Shown: positions 45,448 to 54,441 of the stretch, piece after piece | Position numbering within the stretch: the first letter of the stretch is position 1 | Layout: every line of letters starts with the position of its first letter | Assembly (NCBI RefSeq): GCF_037044555.1 | Contig: NZ_CP146275.1 | Span: 310,001-374,000 of the forward strand | DNA: 64,000 bases | Direction: 5' to 3' | Source: Pelagibacterium nitratireducens | Lineage (GTDB): Bacteria > Pseudomonadota > Alphaproteobacteria > Rhizobiales > Devosiaceae | Notes under the pieces: generated by a model | The model's input: the letters and a program-made list of their open reading frames with translations, nothing else | What the model was told of the DNA's origin: nothing | Database searches by the model: none | Position numbers and translations under genes: made by a program

Positions 45448-46442
45448 TTGGACGGTTGGGAAGGCAGGGTCTTGCGCGACGGCACCATACCTCGAACTAG
45501 TCGAGCTCCGGGCAGGCCCTCGTCGCCAAATTTCTGTAGCGTGTGCAGGAGTACCTCACGCAATGCCGACGCCGTCGGCGACATTGGCCGTTCGCGCGGC
45601 GTGATAAGTCCGATGGAGCGGTTGATTCTCGGTTCGACCATTGGGCAATGGTGGAACTTACGCTTGATCGATGGCGCGGCCAGCGCCAGCGTCGGCAACA
45701 CCGATACCAGGCCGCTCTCGGAGATGATGTCGAGCACTGTAGAAATACGCGTCACCGAGTAGGTGGCGCGGCCCCGAATGTCCTCGAGTCCACCGATATC
45801 TGCAACGAGATAGGCGATGCCGCTCCATTGCACAGTCTGTTGTATGCCATAACTGGTAAGTTCGCTCCAGCTCATCTGCTCACGCGTCGCAAAGGCATGG
45901 TCGGGTCGGCAAACCAAGTGCAGCTCGTCCTCGATCAGGGGGCCGAAATCGAGCGCCAAATCCTGGTTGAACATGACCGAGATTGCGAAATCCGCCTCAC
46001 CCTGCCTAACGCGGTCACCCATGCCGACCGCATCGACTTCGAGCACGTGAATCTTGAGTCCGGGATGGAGCTTGCGGAAGCTCTCCACCACCGCTGGCAT
46101 CAACCGCAGAAGCGTCGATGACATGCAGGCTATAGTCACCGAGCCTGTTTCCGGTTCCCCGGCGTTGCGAACGAGATCGACTCCAGTGGCGAGATTGTCG
46201 AGCACCCGCACTGCATGGGGCAAGAAAGCTTGGCCGGCGCTGGTTAGGGCGACGTGTCGCTGGTTGCGCTGCAAAAGCGGCACATTAATGAGAAACTCGA
46301 TTTGCTTAATGGACTGGCTCAACGCTGACTGGGTCACGCCGAGCGCCTGCGCCGCCCGACGGAAATTTTGGAATCGGGCTAGCGCCACAAACATCTGTAA
46401 CTGCCGTATAGTGGGCAAAGTCAATACGGTCGCACCTGTCAT
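45444..46442 (-). CDS. LysR-family transcriptional regulator
   Basis: About 332 residues from ATG 46442. The longer in-frame start at 46592 would overlap the deacetylase gene and adds a non-family leader. The helix-turn-helix is ARFQNFRRAAQALGVTQSALSQSIKQIE, starting at TIRQLQMFVAL. The effector domain follows. It is convergent with the Rieske-amidohydrolase-aldehyde dehydrogenase operon and probably regulates the island. The stop codons of the two genes overlap. Confidence 0.9.
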   Translation of the reverse strand: MTGATVLTLPTIRQLQMFVALARFQNFRRAAQALGVTQSALSQSIKQIEFLINVPLLQRNQRHVALTSAGQAFLPHAVRVLDNLATGVDLVRNAGEPETGSVTIACMSSTLLRLMPAVVESFRKLHPGLKIHVLEVDAVGMGDRVRQGEADFAISVMFNQDLALDFGPLIEDELHLVCRPDHAFATREQMSWSELTSYGIQQTVQWSGIAYLVADIGGLEDIRGRATYSVTRISTVLDIISESGLVSVLPTLALAAPSIKRKFHHCPMVEPRINRSIGLITPRERPMSPTASALREVLLHTLQKFGDEGLPGARLVRGMVPSRKTLPSQPSN

Positions 46443-46494
46443 CGGCGACGACCCTCGCGCCGCCATCGAGGCATGGTTAGCATATCCACGCGAG

Positions 46495-47349
46495 TTAGGC
46501 GAAGAACCGTTGAGCGTAGGGCACCGCCTGGATATTGGTGGAGCGATACCATTCAGCCAGCTCGTCGTGCCGCGGGAACCACACAGCCTCATGGCTCTTG
46601 AGATAGGTTAAGATCTCGTTGAATACCGACGAGATCAGTGGTCGGCCGCCGAACTGACTATGGAGCGTCAGATTGATGAGCGAGCCCGGCTCGTTTGCAT
46701 AAAGGTAGTCGAATGTATCCTTGTAGGCGTCGAAATAGGCACGCGGGCTCTGCCGCAACACCCGGTTGTCGGCAAAGTCGGTGTGGGGCAAACCGATTAC
46801 CGCCCCCTGCGATGTTTTCACCACGCGGGGCAGATCTTCATCGTTATAGTCCCCGTGCCACAGGAACCCCTCGCCCGCCAGTAGTTCCGCGGTGTCATTG
46901 CTTGAGGCTAGCACCGGGCTGATCCAGCCTTTGGGCTTTTCGCCCAGATGGGCGACGAACACGTCCGAGCAGCGGCGGATCATTGCTAACTCCTCGTCAC
47001 GGGTCATGTATGCCATGACCGCGTCCTGAGTATAGGAATGTGCCGCGATCTCATGGCCATCGCTTACCGCGATGCGGACGGCATCGGGTGCCAGTTCGAT
47101 CGAACGGGCATTGGCACAGATGGTGCCCGTTATAGCGTGCTGCCTGAGGATGCGCATGATGCGCCAGATACCGGCGCGCACGCCGTAGGACGCCCAAGTA
47201 ACGCCGGCACGGTCATAGGTGCCGGGCTTAAGCGGCGTCGTCATCGGCGAATAAGAGGGGGCCTTGCCATCTGACCAGCTTTCCAGCAGCACGGTCACCA
47301 TCACGGCGATCTTGTTGCTGCCAGGCCATTGGAAGGAAGTTTGGGTCAT
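46495..47349 (-). CDS. Polysaccharide deacetylase-fold protein (PuuE/allantoinase-like)
   Basis: A 284-residue NodB-fold protein of the group that includes PuuE-type allantoinases. The usual N-terminal TFDDG metal motif reads LLESWSDGKAPSYSP. HEIAAHSYTQDAVM supplies the His-x-x-x-His-type second motif (the first Asp of the canonical site is altered). No signal peptide is evident, so it acts in the cytoplasm, more like a cyclic amide or deformylase-type enzyme than a cell-wall deacetylase. It lies between LysR and IclR genes. Hydrolysis of a nitrogen-containing ring or amide fits the island. Confidence 0.8.
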   Translation of the reverse strand: MTQTSFQWPGSNKIAVMVTVLLESWSDGKAPSYSPMTTPLKPGTYDRAGVTWASYGVRAGIWRIMRILRQHAITGTICANARSIELAPDAVRIAVSDGHEIAAHSYTQDAVMAYMTRDEELAMIRRCSDVFVAHLGEKPKGWISPVLASSNDTAELLAGEGFLWHGDYNDEDLPRVVKTSQGAVIGLPHTDFADNRVLRQSPRAYFDAYKDTFDYLYANEPGSLINLTLHSQFGGRPLISSVFNEILTYLKSHEAVWFPRHDELAEWYRSTNIQAVPYAQRFFA

Positions 47350-47412
47350 AGTCGCCTACCTTACTGATCACCGGTCCGGCGCGGGACTGGTGGAGATTGT
47401 CTTAAAGGGTAC

Positions 47413-48234
47413 CTAGAGTCGGCTCTGCATAGTCTCGACGAACCGGTCCAGTACGAATCGTAGCGTCTTTTGCCGGTCAAGCGTGCCATTTACCTTGGGG
47501 GCCGTGATGCTGACCGAGAGCAGGCCGTCCTCCCGATGATCGGTGGTCAGCGCTCGCGCTACGCATGCTATCTTCGGTAACACTTCCTCGTCATCGAGAG
47601 CATAGCCCTGCTCCCGGATGGTTTTTAGTTCGCGACGCAGCCTTGCAACGGTACCAATGGAATTGGGGGTTAGCACGGTGAGCTTGCGCAGCCCCGCGAC
47701 GCGGCTCTCGAAATTCTCTTCGGGCAGTGCCGCCAGCAGTGCCTTGCCCGATGCCGTACAGTTGGCTGGCACGTGGCGACCGATTTCCGCCCGGAGCCCC
47801 AACTGCAACCGGCTGTTGTGGTCCTGCCGCGCCAAGTAGACGGCATTGAGCTGATCGTCGAGCACCGACAACTGGATGATCGCGCCGAGGTCGGCGTCAA
47901 TAGCATTACAGACCTCATAGAACTCGCGTATAAGGTCGACGCTGGCGACATAGGCGGAGCCCAGCTGCACAAGCCGACGACCTAGCTGATAGCCCGACTG
48001 GCTGCGCCGCACGAACTGGGCGAGCACCAGCTCCGAGCAGATGTTGAGCGCGGTAGACTTGGGTATTTCGAGACGCCTTGCGATCTCGGCCAGCGAGAAC
48101 GCCTTGTGTGGCGTACCCTCGAGCAGGGCCAGCAGGCGGGCCGCCCGTTCGACTGCCGGAACCACGCCTTTCTGCAGGCCCTCTGGGGCTTTTTTGGGGG
48201 GCGGCGTACTAGCGGTGGTCGTCTTGCTTTTCAC
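47413..48234 (-). CDS. IclR-family transcriptional regulator
   Basis: A 273-residue IclR protein with a Lys/Thr/Pro-rich leader of about 25 residues before the winged helix (FSLAEIARRLEIPKSTALNICSELV). The effector domain contains VPANCTASGKALLAALPEE and EQGYALDDEEVLPKIACVA. It is located before the TctC gene on the same strand, and the divergent aldolase-TctBA operon is about 1.7 kb away. It probably regulates the TTT system in response to a pathway metabolite. Confidence 0.92.
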   Translation of the reverse strand: MKSKTTTASTPPPKKAPEGLQKGVVPAVERAARLLALLEGTPHKAFSLAEIARRLEIPKSTALNICSELVLAQFVRRSQSGYQLGRRLVQLGSAYVASVDLIREFYEVCNAIDADLGAIIQLSVLDDQLNAVYLARQDHNSRLQLGLRAEIGRHVPANCTASGKALLAALPEENFESRVAGLRKLTVLTPNSIGTVARLRRELKTIREQGYALDDEEVLPKIACVARALTTDHREDGLLSVSITAPKVNGTLDRQKTLRFVLDRFVETMQSRL

Positions 48235-48306
48235 GGTTTCTCCCGCGTTCGCACGGTTTTCTACAAGCCCATTCGCCAGCGGCGAATGGGACGGTTCGGC
48301 TTGAGG

Positions 48307-49290
48307 CTATTCGTTAAGCAGAGACGGATCGGCCTCAACGATGCCATGATAGAGATCATATGTGGCCTGCGATAACGCTGCGAACTCTTCCGGGGTCGAT
48401 CCCACCGCGTTCGTGCCGACTTCGAGCAATCGGTCTATCATCTCGGGCTCCTGCATTACTTTTGCGATGGCGGTGGCAAGTGTGTCAACGATCTCCGGCG
48501 ACGTGCCATCGGGCGCAAACACACCAGTCCAATACACGTCGACCATATTCACGCCTGTTTCCTTTAGGGTGGGCAGGTCAGGCAGCAAAACGGAGCGCTC
48601 GGCAGAAGTCACGGCTAGACCTTTCAGCGTGCCAGCCTTGATGTCGTTGGCACGCGCCGGCAGCCCATCGATCACCATGGTGACCCGTCCCGCAATAAGG
48701 TCGGCAGTCGCCGCACCCGTGCTTTGATAAGGGATGTGGATAAGATCGATGCCTGCCTGGGTATTGAACAGTTCGCTCAAGAGATGAACGGCCGTTGTGG
48801 TGCCCGAAGAGGCGTAGCTGTATTCGCCGGGATGCGCTTTAACCTCGGCAATAAACTCGGCCATCGTGTCAGCGGGAAAAGATGGTCCCACCACCACCGC
48901 AGAGGCGAAGGCGGCGACCTGTGAAACCGGTACGAAATCCTCGAACCAGTTGTAGGGAAGGTCGTCCCGTACTGCAGCCTGGGCAGGTCCCGTGGCCGAG
49001 TGATAAAGTAGAGTATAACCATCACTAGCGGAGCGGGCGACTTCCGTGGCGCCGAGTGAGCCTCCCCCACCGCCGACATTTTCCACGATTATGTCGGTGC
49101 CGAGTTCCGCCCCCAACTCCTCGGCCATGAAGCGCGCGGTTGTGTCAATGCCACCACCTGCGTTGAACGGGACGATGAGGCGGATGGGCTTATCGGGATA
49201 GTCCTGCGCCATTGCGCCACCCGCACTCAGCAGCACAAACGCAGTGCCGAGCGCCGCTATTCTGCTGGAGAGCAGCTTGAATCCATTCAT
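48307..49290 (-). CDS. tctC: TTT transporter substrate-binding protein (TctC/Bug family, second system)
   Basis: A 327-residue periplasmic protein. The signal peptide is LGTAFVLLSAGGAMAQD. The mature start DYPDKPIRLIVPFNAGGGIDTTARF and the VENVGGGGGSLGATEVARS segment are diagnostic of the Bug family. Its ATG overlaps the stop of the NIPSNAP gene upstream on the same strand by 4 bases. Membrane partners TctB and TctA are encoded divergently at 50748-52737. Confidence 0.92.
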   Translation of the reverse strand: MNGFKLLSSRIAALGTAFVLLSAGGAMAQDYPDKPIRLIVPFNAGGGIDTTARFMAEELGAELGTDIIVENVGGGGGSLGATEVARSASDGYTLLYHSATGPAQAAVRDDLPYNWFEDFVPVSQVAAFASAVVVGPSFPADTMAEFIAEVKAHPGEYSYASSGTTTAVHLLSELFNTQAGIDLIHIPYQSTGAATADLIAGRVTMVIDGLPARANDIKAGTLKGLAVTSAERSVLLPDLPTLKETGVNMVDVYWTGVFAPDGTSPEIVDTLATAIAKVMQEPEMIDRLLEVGTNAVGSTPEEFAALSQATYDLYHGIVEADPSLLNE

Positions 49291-49634
49291 GAGTTCCTCC
49301 TCCTTGAAATGTAGGCTTGCAATTGTTCGGTGAAGAAAGGCGCCGGCTTGAGAATACTAGTCTGTTGTGTGGTAACACATTCGCGGGCGTGCTCCAGGTA
49401 TGCCACCCAATCAGGATCGCTTGCCAGTTGCTGTCGTTTATGGGCTCGCTCGTCTAGCGAGGCGTAGTACCAGTTCATCACCATCTGATTTAGTGAGCCC
49501 ACCTCGGTGAAGTAATATCCGACCGGATTACCGAGGTGGGCGATTTGCACAGCCCGGCCACGCTCTCCGTAATAGTCGATGAAAGCCGAAGTCGTTCCCG
49601 GCCTCAGCGTATAGACCCGCTGCTCAACAAACAT
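49287..49634 (-). CDS. NIPSNAP-family protein
   Basis: A 115-residue dimeric alpha/beta-barrel-type protein of the NIPSNAP family. The start MFVEQRVYTLRPGTTSAFID and the GYYFTEVGSLNQMVMNWYY block are typical. Function is poorly known, but such small ABM-like proteins recur in aromatic and cyclic-acid degradation clusters. It is translated just before TctC with a 4-base overlap and starts the minus-strand arm of a divergent pair with the aldolase operon. Confidence 0.88.
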   Translation of the reverse strand: MFVEQRVYTLRPGTTSAFIDYYGERGRAVQIAHLGNPVGYYFTEVGSLNQMVMNWYYASLDERAHKRQQLASDPDWVAYLEHARECVTTQQTSILKPAPFFTEQLQAYISRRRNS

Positions 49635-49951
49635 CGCACCAAGACCTCTCTATATACGTCCGGTCGCCGCTGAAATTGCAGACCGGTGAACGATGGTCAG
49701 TGTATTGAACATAATTCAGCTAGGCAAGTGTCAAATCGAGTGCACGCAGTGTATGGTGCTCCATGGGCGATATATTCTGATGCCATGAGAGTGGGTTGGA
49801 TGCTGTTTTATGGCGTTATATCAATAGATTATTGTCCGATCGGTATCGAAGGTCGGATTAAATGGCGTTCAGTATATAGAACGGAATTCAGTGCTTGACA
49901 CGGAGTCTCGCGCTACCTTAGCGTAGAAGCAGAGGAAACGAGGAGGGAAAG
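49635..49951. promoter_or_regulatory. Divergent control region between NIPSNAP-TctC and aldolase-TctBA operons
   Basis: No gene is supported. The stretch is AT-rich. TTGACA at 49895-49900 is a good -35 match for the rightward operon, but its -10 is weak. Two short symmetric elements are seen: TGAACATAATTCA (49706-49718) and GTTC-N8-GAAC (49867-49882). Both could be IclR or LysR sites. A GAGGAGGG ribosome site precedes the aldolase start. Confidence 0.45.
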
Positions 49952-50716
49952 ATGGTTCAAACCGCGTCACAGGATGTCCAGCCAGCGGGTATGTCCGATA
50001 CTGAATGGTCGGCGCGCATCGAACTGGCTGCGGCCCACCGGCTTGCAGACAGGTTCGGATGGACCAATCTCGTCTACAATCACATTACGCTGCGCGTTCC
50101 GGGCGAGGACAACTGTTTTCTGCTCAAGCCGAACGACGAATTGTTCAACGAAGTCACAGCGTCCTCGCTGGTCAAGCTCGACCTCGAGGGCAATGTCCAG
50201 GACGGATCGCGGGCTGTAAACGTGGCTGGCTTTAACATCCACACGGCCGTGCTCAAGGCGCGGCCGGAGATCAACTGCTCCATCCACGTTCATACCAAGG
50301 CCGGAATGGCCATTTCAGCGCTCGACGTCGATCTCCTGCCCCTAACTCAGGGCTCAATGCGTTTCTACAGGCGTATTGCCTACCACGAGTATTACGGCAT
50401 TTCCGACAAGGAAGCTGAGCGCGCCCAGATTGCCATGGACATCGGTCAGATGAAGGTGATGATCTTGCGCAATCACGGCCTTCTCACCTGCGCCCCCGGC
50501 ATCGGGGAGGCGATGATGAGCATGAAATACCTGATCGACAGCTGTGAGGTGCAATTGGCTGCGCAAGCCAGCGGCGCGCCGCTGCGCTTGCCGCCGCCCG
50601 AAATGTGCGAAATGGCGGCCGAACAGTGGGATGCACACGATAAGGGCGGAAATGTCGCGGAATGGAACGCGTTGATGCGCATGGCCGAAGCCTTAGACCC
50701 CTCATTCAAGCGCTGA
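49952..50716 (+). CDS. Class II aldolase/adducin family protein
   Basis: A 254-residue class II aldolase-fold protein with a strong ribosome site. The phosphate/substrate loop is RFGWTNLVYNHITLRVPG. The zinc ligands are the His pair in CSIHVHTKAGMAIS and the later His in MILRNHGLLTC. The family includes sugar-phosphate aldolases, epimerases and decarboxylases of oxygenated acids. It is the first gene of the rightward operon with TctBA and small catabolic enzymes. The substrate is unknown. Confidence 0.9.
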   Translation: MVQTASQDVQPAGMSDTEWSARIELAAAHRLADRFGWTNLVYNHITLRVPGEDNCFLLKPNDELFNEVTASSLVKLDLEGNVQDGSRAVNVAGFNIHTAVLKARPEINCSIHVHTKAGMAISALDVDLLPLTQGSMRFYRRIAYHEYYGISDKEAERAQIAMDIGQMKVMILRNHGLLTCAPGIGEAMMSMKYLIDSCEVQLAAQASGAPLRLPPPEMCEMAAEQWDAHDKGGNVAEWNALMRMAEALDPSFKR

Positions 50717-50747
50717 TAAGTTGACGAGTCCAGGGGAGGGGTTGCAC

Positions 50748-51227
50748 GTGGTTTTTAAACGCGAAGACTTGCTGGCTGGAGGGCTCTGCGTCCTTCTAGG
50801 CGCCGGGTTTGCCCTTTATGCCCTATTTACGCTCAACATCGGAACGCCCTCCAGGATGGGTAGCGGCTTCTTTCCGGTGATGCTCGGCGTACTCCTCGCG
50901 GTGCTTGGCTTGGCGATTGGCCTCAGATCTTTTGCCAGTCCCCACACCGAGGCGGTAGTCGGTGACGAGGACGCCCCTGGTCCAGTCCCGTGGCGAGCCA
51001 TTGTTACCATTGCCCTGGCGCCGATCCTATTTGCAGTAACCGTGCGTGAATTGGGCCTGGCTCTGGCAACGGCCATCTGCGTGGGCGTCGTGTGTTTTGC
51101 CAGTCCACGCATGACCGTGCGCATGGGCATTGGCGTTACCGTCGGCCTCACCATTCTCTGTGTCGCTGTGTTCAGCTTCGGTCTGCATCTGCCGCTTCCG
51201 CTTCTGCCCACTTTCATTACAGGTTAG
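50748..51227 (+). CDS. tctB: TTT transporter small membrane subunit TctB (second system)
   Basis: About 159 residues from GTG 50748, which has a very strong AGGGGAGGGG (50732-50741) six bases upstream. TTG starts at 50721 and 50742 are possible but less likely. The protein has four hydrophobic segments and the TctB block IGTPSRMGSGFFPVMLGVLL. The tctA start follows after 4 bases. Confidence 0.87.
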   Translation: MVFKREDLLAGGLCVLLGAGFALYALFTLNIGTPSRMGSGFFPVMLGVLLAVLGLAIGLRSFASPHTEAVVGDEDAPGPVPWRAIVTIALAPILFAVTVRELGLALATAICVGVVCFASPRMTVRMGIGVTVGLTILCVAVFSFGLHLPLPLLPTFITG

Positions 51228-51231
51228 AACC

Positions 51232-52737
51232 ATGGACTTACTGGCCAATCTGGCTCTCGGTTTCTCAACCGCAACGTCCATCGAACATCTGGTTTATTGC
51301 TTCGTCGGTGCACTGCTCGGTACGCTGATCGGCATCCTTCCTGGCGTTGGTCCCACAGCAACCATAGCGATGCTGCTACCCATTACCTTTACGTTGTCTC
51401 CCACCGCATCGCTGATCATGCTGGCGGGCATATATTATGGCGCCCAGTATGGCGGTTCGACCACGGCCATTCTTATCAACTTGCCCGGCGAGGCTTCATC
51501 GGTCGTCACCGCGATCGATGGTTATCAGATGGCGCGTCGTGGGAGGGCAGGGCCGGCACTGGCCGTTGCCGCAGTCGGGTCCTTCATCGCGGGTACCTTC
51601 GCAACACTCCTTATTGCTGCCTTTGCACCCGCGCTGGCCTTGGTCGCCATAGAATTCGGCCCGGCGGAATATTTCTCGCTGATCGTTGTAGGTCTGGTCT
51701 GTTCCATTGCGCTGGCGCACGGATCTGTGCTCCGGGCGCTTGCTATGGTGGTGCTCGGCCTACTCCTCAGCGTCATCGGTACAGACGTCTATTCGGGCTT
51801 GCCCCGGCTGAACTTCGGTATGATCGAATTGTTCGATGGCATCAATGTCATAGCCGTGGCGGTGGGAATCTTCGGCGTAGCCGAAATTCTGCGCAACCTA
51901 GCCGGCAACGTCAAACGTTCAGGTGAGATCAACAAGATAGGCAGGCTGATGCCGACCCGGGACGACATCAAGCGGTCGACCAATCCCGTCCTGCGCGGAA
52001 CCGCGATCGGTTCTATTCTTGGTATATTGCCCGGAGGCGGGGCGATGTTGTCCTCCTTTACCTCCTATGCCCTTGAAAAGCGCCTGTCCAAGACGCCCGA
52101 GCGTTTTGGTCACGGCGCGATCGAAGCGGTCGCCGGACCCGAGTCAGCCAACAATGCCGGCGCGCAGACTTCTTTCATTCCCATGCTTACACTAGGCATT
52201 CCAAGCAACCCGGTCATGGCCCTCATGCTCGGAGCCATGCTCATCCAGGGCATTGCCCCTGGACCGTCGGTCATCAACGAGCGTCCAGAGCTGTTCTGGG
52301 GGCTTATCGCCTCCATGTGGATTGGCAATCTGATGCTGCTGGTTCTCAACCTGCCGTTGGTCGGCCTGTGGGTCCGTCTGCTCAAGGTGCCCTATGAGGC
52401 CCTATTTCCGGCCATCATCATTTTTTCGGCCATTGGCACCTACTCCATCAACGGAAACGCCTTCGATCTCTATCAAATATCCATGTTTGGCATTCTCGGC
52501 TACGTGCTCTACCGCCTCAAATGTGAGCCGGCACCGCTCTTGCTTGGCTTCGTGCTCGGGCCCTTGCTCGAGGAAAATTTGCGGCGGGCCATGATGATGT
52601 CGCGCGGGAGTCCAGTGACCTTCTTCGACCGCCCAATCAGTCTGGGATTGCTGCTGGCGGCTGTGGCGCTGCTGGCCGTATCGGTGCTGCCGATGATGGT
52701 GCGCCGCCGCAAGAAGATTTTCGTTGAGGACGACTGA
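51232..52737 (+). CDS. tctA: TTT transporter large permease TctA (second system)
   Basis: A 501-residue permease from ATG 51232. The longer frame upstream overlaps TctB. Conserved blocks are GILPGVGPTATIAMLLPITF, YYGAQYGGSTTAILINLPGE, the mirrored GILPGGGAMLSSFTSYALE, and GPESANNAGAQTSF. It is homologous to but clearly distinct from the first TctA. It should work with the divergent TctC. Confidence 0.93.
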   Translation: MDLLANLALGFSTATSIEHLVYCFVGALLGTLIGILPGVGPTATIAMLLPITFTLSPTASLIMLAGIYYGAQYGGSTTAILINLPGEASSVVTAIDGYQMARRGRAGPALAVAAVGSFIAGTFATLLIAAFAPALALVAIEFGPAEYFSLIVVGLVCSIALAHGSVLRALAMVVLGLLLSVIGTDVYSGLPRLNFGMIELFDGINVIAVAVGIFGVAEILRNLAGNVKRSGEINKIGRLMPTRDDIKRSTNPVLRGTAIGSILGILPGGGAMLSSFTSYALEKRLSKTPERFGHGAIEAVAGPESANNAGAQTSFIPMLTLGIPSNPVMALMLGAMLIQGIAPGPSVINERPELFWGLIASMWIGNLMLLVLNLPLVGLWVRLLKVPYEALFPAIIIFSAIGTYSINGNAFDLYQISMFGILGYVLYRLKCEPAPLLLGFVLGPLLEENLRRAMMMSRGSPVTFFDRPISLGLLLAAVALLAVSVLPMMVRRRKKIFVEDD

Positions 52738-52770
52738 ATCCTTTTTTCTCGAGAAAGCAGGAGACTCCTG

Positions 52771-53253
52771 ATGAGCTTTTATACCGATCCTGACATTGCC
52801 CGACGCGCGGAGACCATGGAGCAGACCATCCGCACTTACTTTGATGGCTGCAACGAAGCTGATTCGGGCAAGATCATGTCCTGTCTTACCGTGGAGGCAG
52901 TGCATTATTTTCCACCTCGCATGTATCGGGGGCCGTTCCGCGGCGCCCGCACCGTGGCCGATCGCTGGATTGAGGCAGTCAATGAAATGGGCTCCTACTG
53001 GAGCATCGACACGCTTCTGATTGAGCCGATCAGCTACCGGGCCGTAATGGAATGGACGCACTTCAAGACCAAGCATAATAAGATGCTGCGCGGCGATGAG
53101 TGGTACGAATTCGATCCGGCCAGCGGCCTGATCAAGGAAATCCGCGCCTACTACGCCTCGCCGCAGGCCTCCGACTTGACCGTCTTGGAACTGGGTGACT
53201 TCGACTATGCCGGACGCGGCTATCCTGCCGCCCCTCCTCCCGGCGCCCGCTGA
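52771..53253 (+). CDS. NTF2-like (SnoaL/ring-hydroxylating-beta-like) fold protein
   Basis: A 160-residue protein with the NTF2-like layout: an N-terminal helix (TIRTYFDGCNEADSGKIMSCL), a turn with AVHYFPP, and C-terminal beta strands ending in KEIRAYYASP. Members act as small isomerases, cyclases, hydratases or binding proteins. AVHYFPPRMYRGPFRGA is the common substrate-pocket segment. It lies between TctA and an FAH-family gene, so a ring or lactone isomerisation role is reasonable but unproven. Confidence 0.82.
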   Translation: MSFYTDPDIARRAETMEQTIRTYFDGCNEADSGKIMSCLTVEAVHYFPPRMYRGPFRGARTVADRWIEAVNEMGSYWSIDTLLIEPISYRAVMEWTHFKTKHNKMLRGDEWYEFDPASGLIKEIRAYYASPQASDLTVLELGDFDYAGRGYPAAPPPGAR

Positions 53254-53276
53254 CCCCGTATCAGGAGTAAGACGAA

Positions 53277-54101
53277 ATGACCGACTTCAGACGCGTGCAG
53301 ATCGATGGCCTAGTGCGGACCATCACCGTCGAAAACAACGCCTTCACCTGGATCGACGGAAGCCGTCGCGCGGTCGATGATGTTGTTCATTTGCCGCCGG
53401 CTGTGCCGACCAAGGTGATTTGCGTACATCTCAACTACCGCAGTCGGCTTGATGAGCTAAGACGCGAGCAGCCTCCAGCCCCTACCTATTTCTGGAAGTC
53501 GGTCTCCTGCCTCAACAGCCATCGCGGCACCGTCGTCCGGCCGGCGAATTGCCGTTTCCTTAACTACGAGGGCGAGTTCGCCCTCGTAGTTGGTCGCACT
53601 ACCCGTAACATCACGCCCGAACAGGCGCCCAACTGTATTGCTGGCTATACCATTGCTAACGATTTCGGCCTGCACGACTTCCGCGACACCGATGAGAACA
53701 GCATGGTCCGGGTAAAGGGCAGCGACACGCTGGGGCCGGTCGGCCCGTCCCTGGTCACCGACTGGGACTTCCGTAATAAACGTTTGCGCACGCTCATCGA
53801 CGGGAAGGTGGTGCAGGACGCCAATACCAACGACCTGCTCTGGGATCCGCACTATCTGCTGGCAGATTTGGCGCGTACCATCACCTTAGAAGCCGGTGAC
53901 ATGATCCTCACCGGCACTCCCGCCAATTCCCGGCCGATCGAACCCGGCTCGACCATCGTGGTCGAGGTGGAAGGGCTGGGCGCACTGGAAAACTATATTG
54001 CCTCAGCCGAAATCGCCATTCCTCCCGACTTCGGCGCTCAGCCATCGGCCTCCGATGGCGTACAGTTGATTGCGCTGGGCAGCGATTTCCGCAAGGGGTG
54101 A
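53277..54101 (+). CDS. Fumarylacetoacetate hydrolase family protein
   Basis: A 274-residue FAH-superfamily enzyme. The N-terminal part leads to VICVHLNYRSRLDE and the metal-binding NYEGEFALVVGR and FGLHDFRD segments. DLARTITLEAGDMILTGTPA near the C-terminus is characteristic. FAH enzymes hydrolyse, decarboxylate or isomerise 2-oxo/4-oxo acids from ring cleavage. The fused GEFALVVG stretch is encoded by a perfect 30-base inverted repeat. It supports a cyclic-acid degradation role for the island. Confidence 0.9.
   Translation: MTDFRRVQIDGLVRTITVENNAFTWIDGSRRAVDDVVHLPPAVPTKVICVHLNYRSRLDELRREQPPAPTYFWKSVSCLNSHRGTVVRPANCRFLNYEGEFALVVGRTTRNITPEQAPNCIAGYTIANDFGLHDFRDTDENSMVRVKGSDTLGPVGPSLVTDWDFRNKRLRTLIDGKVVQDANTNDLLWDPHYLLADLARTITLEAGDMILTGTPANSRPIEPGSTIVVEVEGLGALENYIASAEIAIPPDFGAQPSASDGVQLIALGSDFRKG
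53562..53591. repeat. Perfect 14-bp inverted repeat inside the FAH-family gene
   Basis: Bases 53562-53575 and 53578-53591 are exact reverse complements separated by GT. Read on the plus strand they encode the conserved NYEGEFALVV segment. Read on the minus strand the same stretch encodes NYEGELALVV. It can form a strong hairpin in DNA or mRNA. Confidence 0.9.
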
Positions 54102-54126
54102 GAGTGTCAAAGGACGGAGCCCTGTA

Positions 54127-54441
54127 ATGATTCTCGAGATTGCCCAGATCGACATCAAGCCTGGCTTTGAACAGGAGTTCGAGGAAGGGGTACGCCGCGC
54201 CGCTCCACTGTTTAAGCGGGCCGTCGGCTTCCATTCACTCCAGCTGCGCAAGGTGGTGGAGCTACCTCAGCGCTACCAACTGGTCGTCGGCTGGGGGAGC
54301 GTAGAAGACCATGTCATCGGGTTCGCCGGCTCGCGTGATTTTCTAGCTTGGCGGGAATTAGTTGGCCATTGCTTTGAGCGCCTACCCTATGTAGAGCATA
54401 GCTCCGACGTCATCTGCTGGTCGATGGAGGACGTAGCTTGA
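54127..54441 (+). CDS. Antibiotic biosynthesis monooxygenase (ABM)-like protein
   Basis: A 104-residue dimeric alpha/beta-barrel protein starting at ATG 54127, preferred over an upstream in-frame codon that overlaps FAH. The start MILEIAQIDIKPGFEQEFEE and the VELPQRYQLVVGWGSVEDHV strand are typical of ABM-domain proteins. These act as cofactor-free monooxygenases or binding proteins, and recur in catabolic operons with NIPSNAP. It is the last gene of the rightward operon. Confidence 0.85.
   Translation: MILEIAQIDIKPGFEQEFEEGVRRAAPLFKRAVGFHSLQLRKVVELPQRYQLVVGWGSVEDHVIGFAGSRDFLAWRELVGHCFERLPYVEHSSDVICWSMEDVA

Noticed and set aside
46443..46592. Longer start for the minus-strand LysR gene
   Set aside because: It would overlap the deacetylase-fold gene by about 100 bases, and the leader lacks LysR features; ATG 46442 fits the family.
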